Positions 52,436 to 62,601 of a DNA stretch of 64,000 nt are shown here, in pieces. Source of the DNA: Devosia sp. (GTDB taxonomy: Bacteria > Pseudomonadota > Alphaproteobacteria > Rhizobiales > Devosiaceae); NCBI RefSeq assembly GCF_028290435.1, contig NZ_JAQGJV010000074.1, positions 62,001 through 126,000 of the forward strand. Reading direction: 5' to 3'. Each line of letters opens with the position of its first letter. The stretch's first letter is position 1. A program made the position numbers and the translations under genes. The notes beneath the pieces are model-generated. The model was not told the origin of the DNA. It searched no databases and saw only the letters and a list, made by a program, of their open reading frames with translations.

Positions 52436-54040
52436 CTATCCCGCCGCCAGCACTAACTCGGCCGCGCGTTCGGCGATCATGATCACGGGCGAGTTGGTAT
52501 TGCCCGAAACGATGGCGGGCATGATCGAGGCGTCGACCACGCGCAGGCCCGCGAGGCCATGGACTCTCAGTCGGTCATCGACCACGGCCATCGGATCTGC
52601 GCCCATCTTGCAGGTGCCCACTGGGTGGAAGATGGTCGTGGCGATATCGCCGGCCTTGGCGGCGAGTTCGGCGTCGCTGGCGAAGTGCGGGCCGGGCAGG
52701 AATTCTTCGGGCTCGAAGGGGGCCACCGCCTTGGTGCGCATGAGCGCCCGCGCGTGGCGGATGGAATTTGCAGCCACGAGCCGGTCGTTCGGCGTCGTCA
52801 GATAGTTGGGCCGGATTTTGGGCGCTTGCGCGGCGTCCGGGCTCTCCATGTGGATTGAGCCGCGGCTTTCGGGACGCAGGTTGCAGACCGAGACTGTGAC
52901 GGCATCAAACCGGTGCAGCGGCTCGCCCAGCCGGTCGGTGGAGAGCGGCTGCACGTGATACTCCAGGTCCGGCGTGGCGAGCCGGTCATCGGACTTGGCG
53001 AAAATGCCCAACTGGCTCGGCGCCATCGACAAGGGCCCGCTGCGCTTGAGGGCATATTCGAGCCCCATGCCGGCGCGCGAAAGCAGGTTGTGGTAGCGCG
53101 TGTTGAGCGTCTGCGCATTGCGCATCTTGAAGACGGTGCGAATTTGCAGGTGATCCTGCAAATTCTCGCCCACCCCATCCAGCCGATGCTGGACCGCGAT
53201 GCCGAGCGGACCCAGAACGTCGGGTCGACCTATGCCGGACAATTCCAGCAGTTTGGGTGAATTCACCGCGCCAGCCGAGAGCAGCACCTCCCGCCCGGCC
53301 GAGGCGGTGACAATCTTGCCATTGTGGCGAATGCGCAAGCCGGTGACTTTTGTGCCCTCAAGCACCAGGGCTTCGGCCTCGGCATTGGTCAGCACCCGCA
53401 GGTTCGGCCGCTTCAGCGCGGGCCGCAGGAAGGCCTTGGAGGTATTCCAACGCACGCCGCCGCGCTGGTTGACCTCGAAATAGCCCGAACCGAAATTGTC
53501 GCCACCGTTGAAATCGGTGACGCGCGGAATGCCCAGTTCTTCCGCCGCGGCCTGGAAGGCGTCGAGCACCGGCCAGTTGAGCCGCTGCTGCTCCACCCGC
53601 CATTCGCCGCCCGTCCCATGCCCGTCGCTGGCCCCGCCATGATGGTGCTCGGACTTGCGGAAATAGGGCAGCACGTCATCCCAGCCCCAGCCGGTATTGC
53701 CCATTTGGCGCCAGCCGTCGTAGTCGGCTGCTTGTCCGCGCATATAGATCATGCCGTTGATGGAGGAGCATCCGCCCAGCACCTTGCCGCGCGGATAGGG
53801 CAGGGCCCGGCCATTCAGACCTGCCTCGGGTTCGGTCTTCATCATCCAGTCAGTGCGCGGATTGCCCATGCAGTAGAGGTAGCCGATGGGGATATCGATC
53901 CAGTGATAGCGGTCGCTGCCGCCCGCTTCGAGCAGCAGCACACTGCGCCGCGGATCGGCACTCAGCCGATTGGCAAGGACGCAGCCGGCCGAGCCGGCGC
54001 CGACGACGATATAGTCATACGTACCCAGATCGTCGATCAC
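52436..54040 (-). CDS. GMC family FAD-dependent alcohol dehydrogenase
   Basis: The 534-residue protein has the GMC layout: FAD motif DYIVVGAGSAGCVLANRLSADP, PRGKVLGGCSSINGMIYMRGQ, SAGAVNSPKLLELSGIG, and the C-terminal HPVGTCKMGADPMAVVD with active His, then NTNSPVIMIAERAAELV. Relatives include choline and other alcohol dehydrogenases. Here it is last in a sugar operon and overlaps the FGGY kinase gene by four bases, so it likely oxidises a polyol or sugar alcohol; it has no signal peptide. Confidence 0.93.
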   Translation of the reverse strand: MIDDLGTYDYIVVGAGSAGCVLANRLSADPRRSVLLLEAGGSDRYHWIDIPIGYLYCMGNPRTDWMMKTEPEAGLNGRALPYPRGKVLGGCSSINGMIYMRGQAADYDGWRQMGNTGWGWDDVLPYFRKSEHHHGGASDGHGTGGEWRVEQQRLNWPVLDAFQAAAEELGIPRVTDFNGGDNFGSGYFEVNQRGGVRWNTSKAFLRPALKRPNLRVLTNAEAEALVLEGTKVTGLRIRHNGKIVTASAGREVLLSAGAVNSPKLLELSGIGRPDVLGPLGIAVQHRLDGVGENLQDHLQIRTVFKMRNAQTLNTRYHNLLSRAGMGLEYALKRSGPLSMAPSQLGIFAKSDDRLATPDLEYHVQPLSTDRLGEPLHRFDAVTVSVCNLRPESRGSIHMESPDAAQAPKIRPNYLTTPNDRLVAANSIRHARALMRTKAVAPFEPEEFLPGPHFASDAELAAKAGDIATTIFHPVGTCKMGADPMAVVDDRLRVHGLAGLRVVDASIMPAIVSGNTNSPVIMIAERAAELVLAAG

Positions 54041-55533
54041 GGCCGGCCCATTTCCGCCCAGATCGGGCCCATCGCGCGGGCGAGCTTTCCATAAATGCTA
54101 TAGCGCCGTCCATAGTGCACTGCCGCTTCGGTGACAGGCTCATAGTGGCGCGCCGGCGCGGTCATCGCCGCGACCCCTGCCGCATAGTCAGCAAAGAGCC
54201 CGACGCCCGTACCCGCTGCGATGGCGGCGCCCAGTGCGCCGGTTTCCTGACTGCGCGCCACCGTGACCGGCAGGTCCAGTGCGTCGGCGAAGATTTGCGG
54301 CCAGATGGCACTGCGCGAGCCGCCGCCCGACAGCGTCGCCGAAGCGATGCTCGCACCAGCGCCGCGCAGCACGTCGACGTGCCGTTTGTGCTCGAACACC
54401 ACGCCCTCGAACAGGGCGCGAACCAGGTGGGCTTGGGTATGCCAGCCCCCAATGCCGTAGAACCCGGCCCTCGCATTGCCGTCTTGCTGGGCGCCGTAGA
54501 GGAAGGGATGATAGATCGGCACATCGGCCGACGCCGGGACCGAGGCCACCATGTCGCCCGCCCGGCCGAAGGCGTTGCCTTCGCCATGCTCCATGAACTG
54601 ATGCACCAGCCATTCGAGATTGGCCGCCGAGGTGGCGCTTGACTCGATGGCCAGCCACCGGTCGCGATCGAACGTCGAGAGCATGAAAACAGAAGGGTCG
54701 CGCAACGGTTCGTCGCAAACCACCTGGTTGATGCTCCAGCTACCCGCGATGATTGACGCAGCGCCCGTTGCTTGCACGCCCGAGCCGAGCGCACTGGCAA
54801 CCACGTCGAACAGCCCGGCCACCACCGGCGTGCCCACGGCAAGCCCGGTCGCCTTAGCCGCCTCCGGCGTTATCCGCCCGGCGATATCGGCGCTTTCCAG
54901 AACCTCCGGCAGCATCGGCATGGCGTCGGCGAGCCCGTATGCCGCCAAGAGATCGGCGGAGTAGCGGCGGTCGGGGATGCCGAGCAAGCCGCAGCCCGAC
55001 ATATCGGAGGTGTCGGTGACGCGCGCGCCGGTCAGCCGGCCAACCACGAAATCCTTGCACAGCAGCACAGTGCCGATTTCGCCATAGAGGTCGGGCCGAT
55101 GCCGCTTGACCCAGGCCAGCAGCGTCGGGGTCTGGGCCACCCAGGGTTTCTGCAGGCAGATCGGATAGGCCCGCTCGCCCACCGCGTCGGCGGCCCACTC
55201 GGCGATGATGCCGGTAGCGCGCGTATCGAGGGATTGAATCCCGATCAGCGGCTTGCCGGCGCGGTCGAGCGCGTAAAGGCCATTGCCGTGCCCGGCGCAG
55301 CCGATGGCCCTGATGTCACGCGCGTCGATGCCGGTCTTGGCGATGCAGTCGCCGATGACGGCGACGGCGTTGGTCCACAGTTCATCGAGATCGCGCTCGA
55401 CATGGCCGGGAGCCGGCATGGTGGCGCGGCCATCGCGAACCGCATAGGCCAACTCGCGCCCGTCGGCAGCATCGAACAGCACGGCCTTGATGACGGTATT
55501 GCCCGCATCGAGCCCCAGAAGGTAGTCGGTCAT
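54037..55533 (-). CDS. FGGY family carbohydrate kinase
   Basis: The 498-residue protein is a two-domain ASKHA kinase with phosphate motif YLLGLDAGNTVIKAVLFDA at the start, AIGCAGHGNGLYALD, the GWHTQAHLVRALFEGVVFEHKRHVDVL segment, and the ADP-binding LSGGGSRSAIWPQIFADALDLPVTV. It phosphorylates a sugar, polyol or related compound using ATP. Family relatives include erythritol/L-ribulose-type kinases and LsrK; which applies is unclear. Neighbours are the aldolase upstream (3-base gap) and the GMC dehydrogenase downstream (overlap). Confidence 0.9.
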   Translation of the reverse strand: MTDYLLGLDAGNTVIKAVLFDAADGRELAYAVRDGRATMPAPGHVERDLDELWTNAVAVIGDCIAKTGIDARDIRAIGCAGHGNGLYALDRAGKPLIGIQSLDTRATGIIAEWAADAVGERAYPICLQKPWVAQTPTLLAWVKRHRPDLYGEIGTVLLCKDFVVGRLTGARVTDTSDMSGCGLLGIPDRRYSADLLAAYGLADAMPMLPEVLESADIAGRITPEAAKATGLAVGTPVVAGLFDVVASALGSGVQATGAASIIAGSWSINQVVCDEPLRDPSVFMLSTFDRDRWLAIESSATSAANLEWLVHQFMEHGEGNAFGRAGDMVASVPASADVPIYHPFLYGAQQDGNARAGFYGIGGWHTQAHLVRALFEGVVFEHKRHVDVLRGAGASIASATLSGGGSRSAIWPQIFADALDLPVTVARSQETGALGAAIAAGTGVGLFADYAAGVAAMTAPARHYEPVTEAAVHYGRRYSIYGKLARAMGPIWAEMGRP

Positions 55534-55536
55534 TGA

Positions 55537-56376
55537 TCAGCCTTTTTGGTAGGTCGCCCAGGCTTCCGCCCCGCTGGCGCCGTCATGGATCAGTGTCATC
55601 AGACCGCGCACAACAGCGGCTGGGTTGGCGTGCTGGTAGATATTGCGGCCATAGACCATGCCTTGGGCGCCCTGGCCCATCAGCGCCGCCGACTTGTCGA
55701 ACACAGCCTGGAGGTCTTCCTTGCCGCCGCCGCGAACCAGCACCGGGCAGCGCGCCGCCTCGACCACCTTGTGGAAGTCCTCGGCATGGGTGGTGGGGTC
55801 GGCCTTGACGATATCGGCGCCCATTTCGCGAGCCAGGCGCGTCAGGGTCACGATCTTTTCGGCATCGCCATCGACCATGTAGCCGCCGCGTTCCGAATTG
55901 CCCAGCATCACCAGCGGTTCGATCATCAGCGGCATGCCGTACTTTTCGCAGTCCGCGCGGACCCGCGAGATATTGCCAACGCACTGCCGGAACAGCTCCG
56001 GCTCGTCGGGCAGCATGAAGAGATTGAGCACGACGCAGGCGGCGTCCATCTGCAGCGCCCCGATCAGCGGTTCGGCCTCGTTCTGCAGCATCGCCCACAT
56101 GCTGCGGTGGCGCTGCTTGTTATAGGGGTTTCCCATGTCCAGCCGCATCACCAGCGCGGGCTTGTCCTTGCCCGGAACGGCTTGCAGCAGGTCGGCCTGG
56201 CCATAGTTCATCTGGATGGCGTCAGGCCCGGCGCTGACCAGTGCGGAGACCACAGCCGGCATGTCCTCCAGCCCGTCGAGAAAGCTCGGCTCGTTGCACA
56301 CGCCATGGTCGATCGCCACGTCGAGGCATTTGCCCTTGCCGAACAGGCGGTTGAGGCGAAACTTGTGGCTGGTCAT
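55537..56376 (-). CDS. Class I aldolase, DeoC/LacD/LsrF (DhnA-type)
   Basis: The 279-residue protein is a TIM-barrel aldolase of the DhnA/LsrF group: CLDVAIDHGVCNEPSFLDG at the start, ADIVKADPTTHAEDFHKVV with the likely Schiff-base lysine, CPVLVRGGGKEDLQAVF and GMVYGRNIYQHANPAAVVRGLMTLIH for phosphate. It should cleave or rearrange a phosphorylated ketose made by its neighbouring kinase and dehydrogenase. It overlaps the GlpD-like gene by four bases. Confidence 0.9.
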   Translation of the reverse strand: MTSHKFRLNRLFGKGKCLDVAIDHGVCNEPSFLDGLEDMPAVVSALVSAGPDAIQMNYGQADLLQAVPGKDKPALVMRLDMGNPYNKQRHRSMWAMLQNEAEPLIGALQMDAACVVLNLFMLPDEPELFRQCVGNISRVRADCEKYGMPLMIEPLVMLGNSERGGYMVDGDAEKIVTLTRLAREMGADIVKADPTTHAEDFHKVVEAARCPVLVRGGGKEDLQAVFDKSAALMGQGAQGMVYGRNIYQHANPAAVVRGLMTLIHDGASGAEAWATYQKG

Positions 56377-58055
56377 GCGATAGTCCTTTGGTCGCGAGAA
56401 ACAAGCGTGGCGCGGTCAAGGCCGTGCCGGGTCAGGAGTTCGGCGAGAAACGCGTCGCGTGCCGCTTCGCACTTGGTGGGCGACCAGCCTTTGGCCTCCG
56501 CCAGCAGGGCGAGACAGGTGTCGATCACGCGCAGCGAAAGCGCGCCGGTGATGGCGATCGTAGTGCGGCGCAGCAGCAGGTCCGCCAGCGTCTCGACGTG
56601 TTCGCTCGCCACCAGGAATTCCAGCTCGGCGCGGGAATGGCCGGCGACGTCGTCACTGGAACCGGCGATCTCGGCCATGGAGCCCGCCGCCGAGCCGTAG
56701 CGGTCCAGCAGGGCCGCGACCCGGCTCGTGGACAAGCCAGTGCTGCGGGCGGTTGCTGCAACCCAGTCCGCGGGCTCGTCCGGAAAATCCTTCCCGCCGC
56801 CGATCGGCAAGTTCTCTGTGTCGATAGTCCGTGCATGCCCCAACCGGTCGAACACCATGTCGGCGGCCATCGCGCCGAACGAGCGGAACGTCGTCCATTT
56901 GCCGCCGATCATGCACAGCACGGGCGGCTCGCCCTCGATCAGTTCGCAGAAATGATCGCGCGGAATACTGCCCGTCACGGCGGCATCGCTGGTGGGCAGC
57001 GGCCGTACGCCGGCGAACTGGAAGACGATATCCGCGGGGGCGATGGCAATGGAGGGGAACACGACGGCCAGCGACGCCAGGATATAGGCCTGCTCCTCGG
57101 CCTCCCACCGCACTAGGTCGGGATTGTCGACCCGCACATCGGTCGAGCCGACCAGCACATTGCCCAGATACGGAAAGGCTATGCAGATGCGCCCGTCCTC
57201 GTTCTCGTAATAGATCATGTGGCCGTCGAGCGCTTCGGAAAGCGCCCGGTTGGCGATCACCAGATGCGAGCCCTTGGTGCCGCCCATCAGCTTCTGGCTG
57301 GTCGCTCCGATCTCCACATTCGTGAGGTCGATCCAGCCGCCGGTGGCATTGATCACCAGATCGGGCGCCACAAGAATGTCCTCGCCGCCGATGGCGTCGC
57401 GCAGCATCAGGCCATCATCGGTCCGCGCGACTGCTGCGTGGTTGAGCGCCAGGCCGCCGGCCGCGATGCCTTCCTGCAGCATCTCGAGTCCCAGGCGCTC
57501 TGGGCGGCTGACCCAGGCGTCGAAATATGTCGCCGAGGCGCGCACCGCTGGGTTCATGGCCGGCCAGCGGCGAACCGTATTGCGGCGCCCATGGAACTGA
57601 TGCGGCGGGAGCACCCTCCGCCCGCCGGTGAAGAAATCGTACAACGTCAGGCCGGTCTTGATGACGACGGCGCCGCGCCGCCCTTGCCGTCGGGCCAATC
57701 CCAGGAAGCGCATTGCGCCATTGGCCAGCCCGGCAAAAGTGTCGAAAATCGGCACCGTCGTGGGTAGCGGGCGCACGAAATGGGGCGCGTTGGCAAGCAG
57801 GCGATCCCGCTCCAACAGGCTCTCGCGCACCAGCTTGAATTCGCCGTTCTCGAGGTAGCGCAATCCGCCATGCACCATGCGCGACAGGGCCGCGCTGGCG
57901 CCGGAGCAGAAGTCGTCCTTGTCGGCCAGCACGACGTCGATGCCATTCAGCGCCAGTTCGCGGAACACCGAGATGCCGTTGATGCCGCCACCGATGACGA
58001 GCACAGTGGTCCCCGGCCGATCCTTGAGGCGGGCAATTGTCTCCGAACGGGTCAT
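56373..58055 (-). CDS. Glycerol-3-phosphate dehydrogenase-like FAD enzyme
   Basis: The 560-residue protein is GlpD-like: FAD motif TTVLVIGGGINGISVFRELALNG, SGASAALSRMVHGGLRYLENGEFKLVRESLLER, PYLGNVLVGSTDVRVDNPD, GGKWTTFRSFGAMAADM, and a C-terminal DAO_C helical domain. It oxidises a polyol phosphate, passing electrons to quinone. In this operon, as with EryB in erythritol catabolism, the substrate is probably a phosphorylated polyol other than glycerol. Overlaps neighbours on both sides by four bases. Confidence 0.92.
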   Translation of the reverse strand: MTRSETIARLKDRPGTTVLVIGGGINGISVFRELALNGIDVVLADKDDFCSGASAALSRMVHGGLRYLENGEFKLVRESLLERDRLLANAPHFVRPLPTTVPIFDTFAGLANGAMRFLGLARRQGRRGAVVIKTGLTLYDFFTGGRRVLPPHQFHGRRNTVRRWPAMNPAVRASATYFDAWVSRPERLGLEMLQEGIAAGGLALNHAAVARTDDGLMLRDAIGGEDILVAPDLVINATGGWIDLTNVEIGATSQKLMGGTKGSHLVIANRALSEALDGHMIYYENEDGRICIAFPYLGNVLVGSTDVRVDNPDLVRWEAEEQAYILASLAVVFPSIAIAPADIVFQFAGVRPLPTSDAAVTGSIPRDHFCELIEGEPPVLCMIGGKWTTFRSFGAMAADMVFDRLGHARTIDTENLPIGGGKDFPDEPADWVAATARSTGLSTSRVAALLDRYGSAAGSMAEIAGSSDDVAGHSRAELEFLVASEHVETLADLLLRRTTIAITGALSLRVIDTCLALLAEAKGWSPTKCEAARDAFLAELLTRHGLDRATLVSRDQRTIA

Positions 58056-59038
58056 GGAATGGCCGACAGATAGCTCGTGCGCGCCGCGTCGATGGCCGCC
58101 AGTTCGTCGGTAGCGAGCATGAGCGTGCCGGCTCGCGCATTGTCTCGCGCCTGGCGAGGATCGCGCGCGCCACAGAGCGCAAACGTGATGCCGCGTTGCT
58201 GGAGCGTCCAGGCGATGACCAGTTGCGCGATGCTGGCCTGGTGCTGGTCCGCGAGTGGCTGCAACGCCGCCGCGAACTGCGCCACAAACTGCCGATTTTC
58301 CGCCGAGAAGCGTGGATTGCCCAAGCGCTGGTCGTCACCCTCGAACTGCCGGCCCGCGCCGATCTTGCCGGTGAGCAACCCCAGCGCCAGCGAAGAATAG
58401 CTCAGCGTCGATGCGCCCGCAGTCGTGGCGATTGGCAGCAGCGTCCCCTCGATCTCGCGATCGAGCATGGAATAGCGCTCCTGGATGGCGTCGATCTGCC
58501 CGGCCGCCACATAGGCGCGCAGGTCGTCCTCGCTCAGGTTGCTGGCGCCGATAGCCCGTATCTTGCCCGCCTGCTTGAGCCGCGCCAGCGCCTCCATGGT
58601 CTCGGCGACCGGCGTCGTCGGGTCCTGCCAATGGGTGATGTAGAGATCGATATAGTCGGTCCCCAGACGTCTCAGGCTCTGTTCCAACTCGAACACGATG
58701 CCGTCGGCGCCGAGATACCGATGCACCGGCTTGCCGGCTTCATCGAAGAAATGATTGCCCTTGCCGTGATGCCAGTTGAGGCCGCACTTGGTGGCGATGA
58801 CCACACGGTCGCGCTTGCCCCGAATGGCCGCGCCGACCAGTTCCTCACTGTGGCCAAGACCGTAGGCGGGCGCGGTGTCGATGAGGGAAATACCGGCATC
58901 GATGGATGCTTCGATCGCCTCGATGGCGGCGGCTTCGTCGGTGCCGCCCCACATCCAGCCACCAATGGCCCAGGTCCCCAGTCCCACCGCCGAGGCCGTT
59001 ATGCCCGAGTGGCCGATTTCGCGTGTAAGCTGGTTCAT
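58052..59038 (-). CDS. Aldo/keto reductase
   Basis: The 328-residue protein is a TIM-barrel NAD(P)H reductase with the catalytic set: Asp and Tyr in ISLIDTAPAYGLGHSEELVG, Lys in VVIATKCGLNW, and His in YIDLYITHWQDP. The C-terminal coenzyme segment is CGARDPRQARDNARAG. It would interconvert a carbonyl and an alcohol on a sugar-like substrate. Its end overlaps the GlpD-like gene start by four bases and its start overlaps the SorC regulator stop by four bases. Confidence 0.92.
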   Translation of the reverse strand: MNQLTREIGHSGITASAVGLGTWAIGGWMWGGTDEAAAIEAIEASIDAGISLIDTAPAYGLGHSEELVGAAIRGKRDRVVIATKCGLNWHHGKGNHFFDEAGKPVHRYLGADGIVFELEQSLRRLGTDYIDLYITHWQDPTTPVAETMEALARLKQAGKIRAIGASNLSEDDLRAYVAAGQIDAIQERYSMLDREIEGTLLPIATTAGASTLSYSSLALGLLTGKIGAGRQFEGDDQRLGNPRFSAENRQFVAQFAAALQPLADQHQASIAQLVIAWTLQQRGITFALCGARDPRQARDNARAGTLMLATDELAAIDAARTSYLSAIP

Positions 59039-60003
59039 GCTGCTTCTGCCAGGTCAATGATTTTACGGGCGGTGGCTTCGTCGGTCACCAGCGTGTCGAG
59101 ATAATTGCCGCGCATCGCTGCCAGCACGGGCCGCGCCTTGTTGGGTCCGCTGGCAATGCCGATGGTGCGCGGAATGGCCGCCAACTCGTCCAGCGTCAGC
59201 GCCACCAGCGAACGATTGGGCGCGTAATCGGCAACCTGCCCATCGCCATCCACCAGATGGGCCAGCAATTCGCCGGTTGCCTTGGATTGCTCGATGGCAT
59301 GGCGATCTGCCGAGGACGAGGGGTGCAGGTCGTAGTAGCTGCTGTCGTCCGACAGGATAGAGCCGATGCCCACGATGGCGATGGTGGCTTCCCGCGCCCG
59401 CCGGAACACGTCGGCGACGGAGCGCATGTGCATCACCATCTCCCGCTCCTGCGGACTGTCGGCGAACAGAGGCGCATGCATCTGGTAGGAGCGGCCACCC
59501 AGGCGATCTGCTAGCATCGTCGCCACGTGATTGACGTCGGTATAGTGCTTGCCCTGCACCAGCCCCGTGGCCGGCACCACTTCGACGTCGTAGCGCCGCG
59601 ACGGCGTCAGCCCCGCCACGATCGCGCTCACGCCCTTGCCGCCGCTGATGCAAATTCGGTCGCCATCGGCAAGGCTCTCGAGCAGGAGATTGGCGCCCAG
59701 CGCACCGACATCCAGCAGCGTCGTCTCGACATTGTCGCTGACCGCGGGCGCCACCACGGCGCGGCTGATGCCGCCGATGGCCACCAATTGCGCTTCGACG
59801 CCGACGAGATGCTGGATCGGCGATTTCACCTTGATCTCGACCAGCCCCAGCGCCCGACCGCGTTTGATCAGCCGGTTGACTGTGGCGTGGCTGAGGCCGA
59901 GCACCTTGGCGATCTCCGCCTGGGTCTGGCCCTCGATGAAATGCAGGACCAGCGCCTGATGCATCTGCCGTGCGGCCGTGATGTCGTCGTTTGTGGGAGG
60001 CAT
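59035..60003 (-). CDS. SorC family transcriptional regulator
   Basis: The 322-residue protein has an N-terminal helix-turn-helix (GQTQAEIAKVLGLSHATVNRLIKRGRALG, residues 24-52) and a C-terminal SorC/CitR phosphosugar-sensing domain (DGDRICISGGKGVSAIVAGLTP; ATIAIVGIGSI; GQVADYAPNRSLVALTLDELAAIPRTIGIASGPNKARPVLAAMRG). SorC members include EryD and LsrR. GAAGG precedes the ATG at 60003. It probably binds the palindrome at 63776-63795 and is relieved by a phosphorylated pathway intermediate. Confidence 0.95.
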   Translation of the reverse strand: MPPTNDDITAARQMHQALVLHFIEGQTQAEIAKVLGLSHATVNRLIKRGRALGLVEIKVKSPIQHLVGVEAQLVAIGGISRAVVAPAVSDNVETTLLDVGALGANLLLESLADGDRICISGGKGVSAIVAGLTPSRRYDVEVVPATGLVQGKHYTDVNHVATMLADRLGGRSYQMHAPLFADSPQEREMVMHMRSVADVFRRAREATIAIVGIGSILSDDSSYYDLHPSSSADRHAIEQSKATGELLAHLVDGDGQVADYAPNRSLVALTLDELAAIPRTIGIASGPNKARPVLAAMRGNYLDTLVTDEATARKIIDLAEAA

Positions 60004-60035
60004 GGAATGGACCTTCGTGGAAGAGGCGCGAGGCG

Positions 60036-61043
60036 TCAGGCCGACCGGCCGCGATGCAGGAAGTGATCGATAGAAACCGCCGACAGCAGGATACAGCCGC
60101 GGATCACGTCCTGCCAATAAACCGGCACATTGAGCAGGATGAGCGAGGAGGTGACCACCGAGAGCAGCCCAATCCCCAGGATCGCGCCAAAAATGCTGCC
60201 CGATCCGCCCGTCAGGGAGGCGCCGCCGATGACGGCCGCCGCGATGATATTGAGCTCCATGCCCACCCCGAATGTGGGCGTGGCCGAGCCGAAGCGGCTC
60301 ATGTAAACGATCCCCGCCAGCCCGGCGAGGGCCGAGCACAGCACCGTCACCCAGAACTTCACCTGGTTCGTCTTGATGCCGGAATACTGCGCGGCCTTCT
60401 CGTTGCTGCCGGTGTAGAACACCTTGCGGAACGCCGTAGCCCGGCGAAGCAGGAAATCGAAGATCACCACGACCGCAAGGAAGATGATGATGACGATGGG
60501 AATGCCATAGAACTCGCCCTGGCCGATCGCCTTGAATTCCGGCGGCAGCGTAAACAGCGACAGCGGCGTGCCCTTGGTGATCAGCAGGCACAGGCCCCGC
60601 ACGATCACCATGGCGGCGAGCGACGTGATGAAATGGCTGAGTCCCACCACGGTGACGAAAAAGCCGCTGACCGCCCCCACCATGGCGCAGGCGCCGATGG
60701 CGATGAGGCTGGCTGTCCAGGGATCGAGGCCCATAAGGAACAGCGATCCGCCCACCACCATGGCGAGGCAAACGACCGAGCCGACGGCCAGGTCGATGCC
60801 GCCTACGATCAGCAGCACGGTCATGCCCACCACGACGATGCCCTCGACCGAGAAGCTCATCAGCATGGCGCGCACATTGCCCCAGGTAGCAAAGTAGGGT
60901 GAGGCGAAGCTCATCGCCACGCACATGGCCACGATGATAGCGATCAGCCCGGCTTCGCGCATCGAGCCCAGCGATCCCAGCGAGAAGCGGGGCGAATTGA
61001 GCGGGGCGGCGGCCATTGGCCGGTCCTCCTGGCTAAGCGACAT
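60036..61043 (-). CDS. RbsC-type sugar ABC permease
   Basis: The 335-residue inner-membrane protein has about nine helices and the family segments [30 protein letters not shown] and [39 protein letters not shown]. Only one permease gene is present, so it acts as a homodimer, as RbsC does. Two starts have strong ribosome sites: ATG at 61043 (AGGAGG nine bases upstream, overlapping the ATPase stop) and ATG at 61016 (AGGAGG eight bases upstream). Confidence 0.95.
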   Translation of the reverse strand: MSLSQEDRPMAAAPLNSPRFSLGSLGSMREAGLIAIIVAMCVAMSFASPYFATWGNVRAMLMSFSVEGIVVVGMTVLLIVGGIDLAVGSVVCLAMVVGGSLFLMGLDPWTASLIAIGACAMVGAVSGFFVTVVGLSHFITSLAAMVIVRGLCLLITKGTPLSLFTLPPEFKAIGQGEFYGIPIVIIIFLAVVVIFDFLLRRATAFRKVFYTGSNEKAAQYSGIKTNQVKFWVTVLCSALAGLAGIVYMSRFGSATPTFGVGMELNIIAAAVIGGASLTGGSGSIFGAILGIGLLSVVTSSLILLNVPVYWQDVIRGCILLSAVSIDHFLHRGRSA

Positions 61044-62541
61044 GGTGCAATTCCTCCTTGAGGCCGGAGGCGAGGCGGATCACCGCTTCCTCCGTTATGG
61101 TCTGGGTCAATTCGCCGGTGACCTGGCCCTCGCGCATGACCAGCACCCGATCGGCAATGCCGATCAGTTCGGGCAGTTCGGACGAGATGACGATGATTCC
61201 GGTGCCGGCATCGGCGAGTTGCCGCAGCAGTTTGTGAATTTCAGACTTGGCGCCGACATCGATGCCGCGGGTGGGTTCATCCATGATGATGACCTTGGGC
61301 TTCACCGACAGCTGCTTGGCGATGGCGACCTTCTGCTGGTTGCCGCCCGAGAGCGAGGCAACCTTGTCGGCAATGCCCCCCATCTTGACCCCCAGCCGCG
61401 TCGCCAGCGAAATGGCCTGCGCGGCTTCAGCCCGCCGGTCTATGAGGCCGCTACGGGTGAGCTTGCCCAGGTCGAGCACCGAGATATTCTGGGCAATCGA
61501 AAGGTCGAGAAATACGCCAGAATGCTTGCGATCCTCGGAGAGGTAGACGAGGCCCTGGCGAACCGCGTCCGCATAGATACCAATGTCGACCGCTTGTCCG
61601 GCCAGGCGGACGGAGCCGCCCGTCTTGCGTGTCAGGCCGCAAAGGGCCAATGCTAGTTCCGTCCGGCCCGAGCCGATGAGGCCGCCAATGCCCAGGATTT
61701 CGCCGCGCTTGAGCGCCAGCGACACCGGGCCGACATCGTCCGACACCAGGTTTTCGACCGCCAGCAGCGTCTCCGCGCCGATGGCCTGCGCCTTGGGTGG
61801 GTACATCTGGGTGATCTCGCGTCCCACCATGCGGCGCACGACATCGTCAGGTGTCATGTCGGCAACGCGATCGGTCGACACATGGCGCCCATCGCGCAGC
61901 ACGGTGACGCGGTCGCAGAGCGCGAAAATTTCGGCCATGCGGTGGGAAATGTAGATGATCGAGATGCCGCGTGACTTGAGTTCGCGGATGATCCCGAATA
62001 GCGCCTGGGCTTCGCTTTCAGTTAGCGCCGCCGTGGGTTCGTCAAAGATCAGCACACGGCAATCGAGCGTCAGCGCCTTAGCGATCTCGACGAGTTGCTG
62101 ATTAGAAATGGAAAGCTCGGCCACGCGCCGGCTGACCGGTATGGGCGCGAGGCGGTTCATCACCTGCTGGGCGTCGGCATTGAGCTGACGGTAGTTCATC
62201 AGCGGCGCGCGGCGCGCATTGGTGGCGGCCATCAGAATATTCTCGGCCACCGTCGCATCGCGGCAGAGCGCGATTTCCTGGTGCACGAGGCCGATGCCGA
62301 GCCTCTGGGCTGTGGCGGGCGAGGCGATGGTCACGGCTTGCCCGTTGAGCACGACATTGCCCGAACTCGGTTGCAGGATGCCGGCGATGATGTTCATCAG
62401 CGTCGACTTGCCAGCGCCGTTCTCGCCGCAGAGGGCGTGGACTTCGCCCGGCGCCAGCGAGAAGGACACATCGGTGAGTGCCTGGACCGGGCCGAAATTC
62501 TTGGAAATATTGCGGATTTCGAGAACGCTTTGGTCGCTCAT
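61033..62541 (-). CDS. RbsA-type sugar ABC ATPase (double domain)
   Basis: The 502-residue protein has two ATPase domains. The first has Walker [11 protein letters not shown] near residue 40, a degenerate signature [15 protein letters not shown] and Walker [14 protein letters not shown]. The second has a lysine-less [10 protein letters not shown] in place of Walker A, as usual for RbsA, but a good LSGGNQQK signature and [16 protein letters not shown]. It powers import with the adjacent permease and binding protein. It follows the binding-protein gene by 60 bases containing a strong hairpin. Confidence 0.96.
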   Translation of the reverse strand: MSDQSVLEIRNISKNFGPVQALTDVSFSLAPGEVHALCGENGAGKSTLMNIIAGILQPSSGNVVLNGQAVTIASPATAQRLGIGLVHQEIALCRDATVAENILMAATNARRAPLMNYRQLNADAQQVMNRLAPIPVSRRVAELSISNQQLVEIAKALTLDCRVLIFDEPTAALTESEAQALFGIIRELKSRGISIIYISHRMAEIFALCDRVTVLRDGRHVSTDRVADMTPDDVVRRMVGREITQMYPPKAQAIGAETLLAVENLVSDDVGPVSLALKRGEILGIGGLIGSGRTELALALCGLTRKTGGSVRLAGQAVDIGIYADAVRQGLVYLSEDRKHSGVFLDLSIAQNISVLDLGKLTRSGLIDRRAEAAQAISLATRLGVKMGGIADKVASLSGGNQQKVAIAKQLSVKPKVIIMDEPTRGIDVGAKSEIHKLLRQLADAGTGIIVISSELPELIGIADRVLVMREGQVTGELTQTITEEAVIRLASGLKEELHHVA

Positions 62542-62562
62542 GATCGTCCTCCCTGTTGAGGT

Positions 62563-62588
62563 TCCCGGGGCGTCGTGGCGCCCCGGGA
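62563..62588. other. Intergenic hairpin between binding-protein and ATPase genes
   Basis: tcccggggcg-tcgtgg-cgccccggga forms a perfect ten-pair stem with a six-base loop, located between the RbsB-type stop (62602) and the RbsA-type start (62541). Hairpins here commonly stabilise the upstream message or partly stop transcription, so the binding protein is made in excess. No T-run follows on the minus strand. Confidence 0.85.
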
Positions 62589-62601
62589 GTTCGTGGCTGG
62601 A

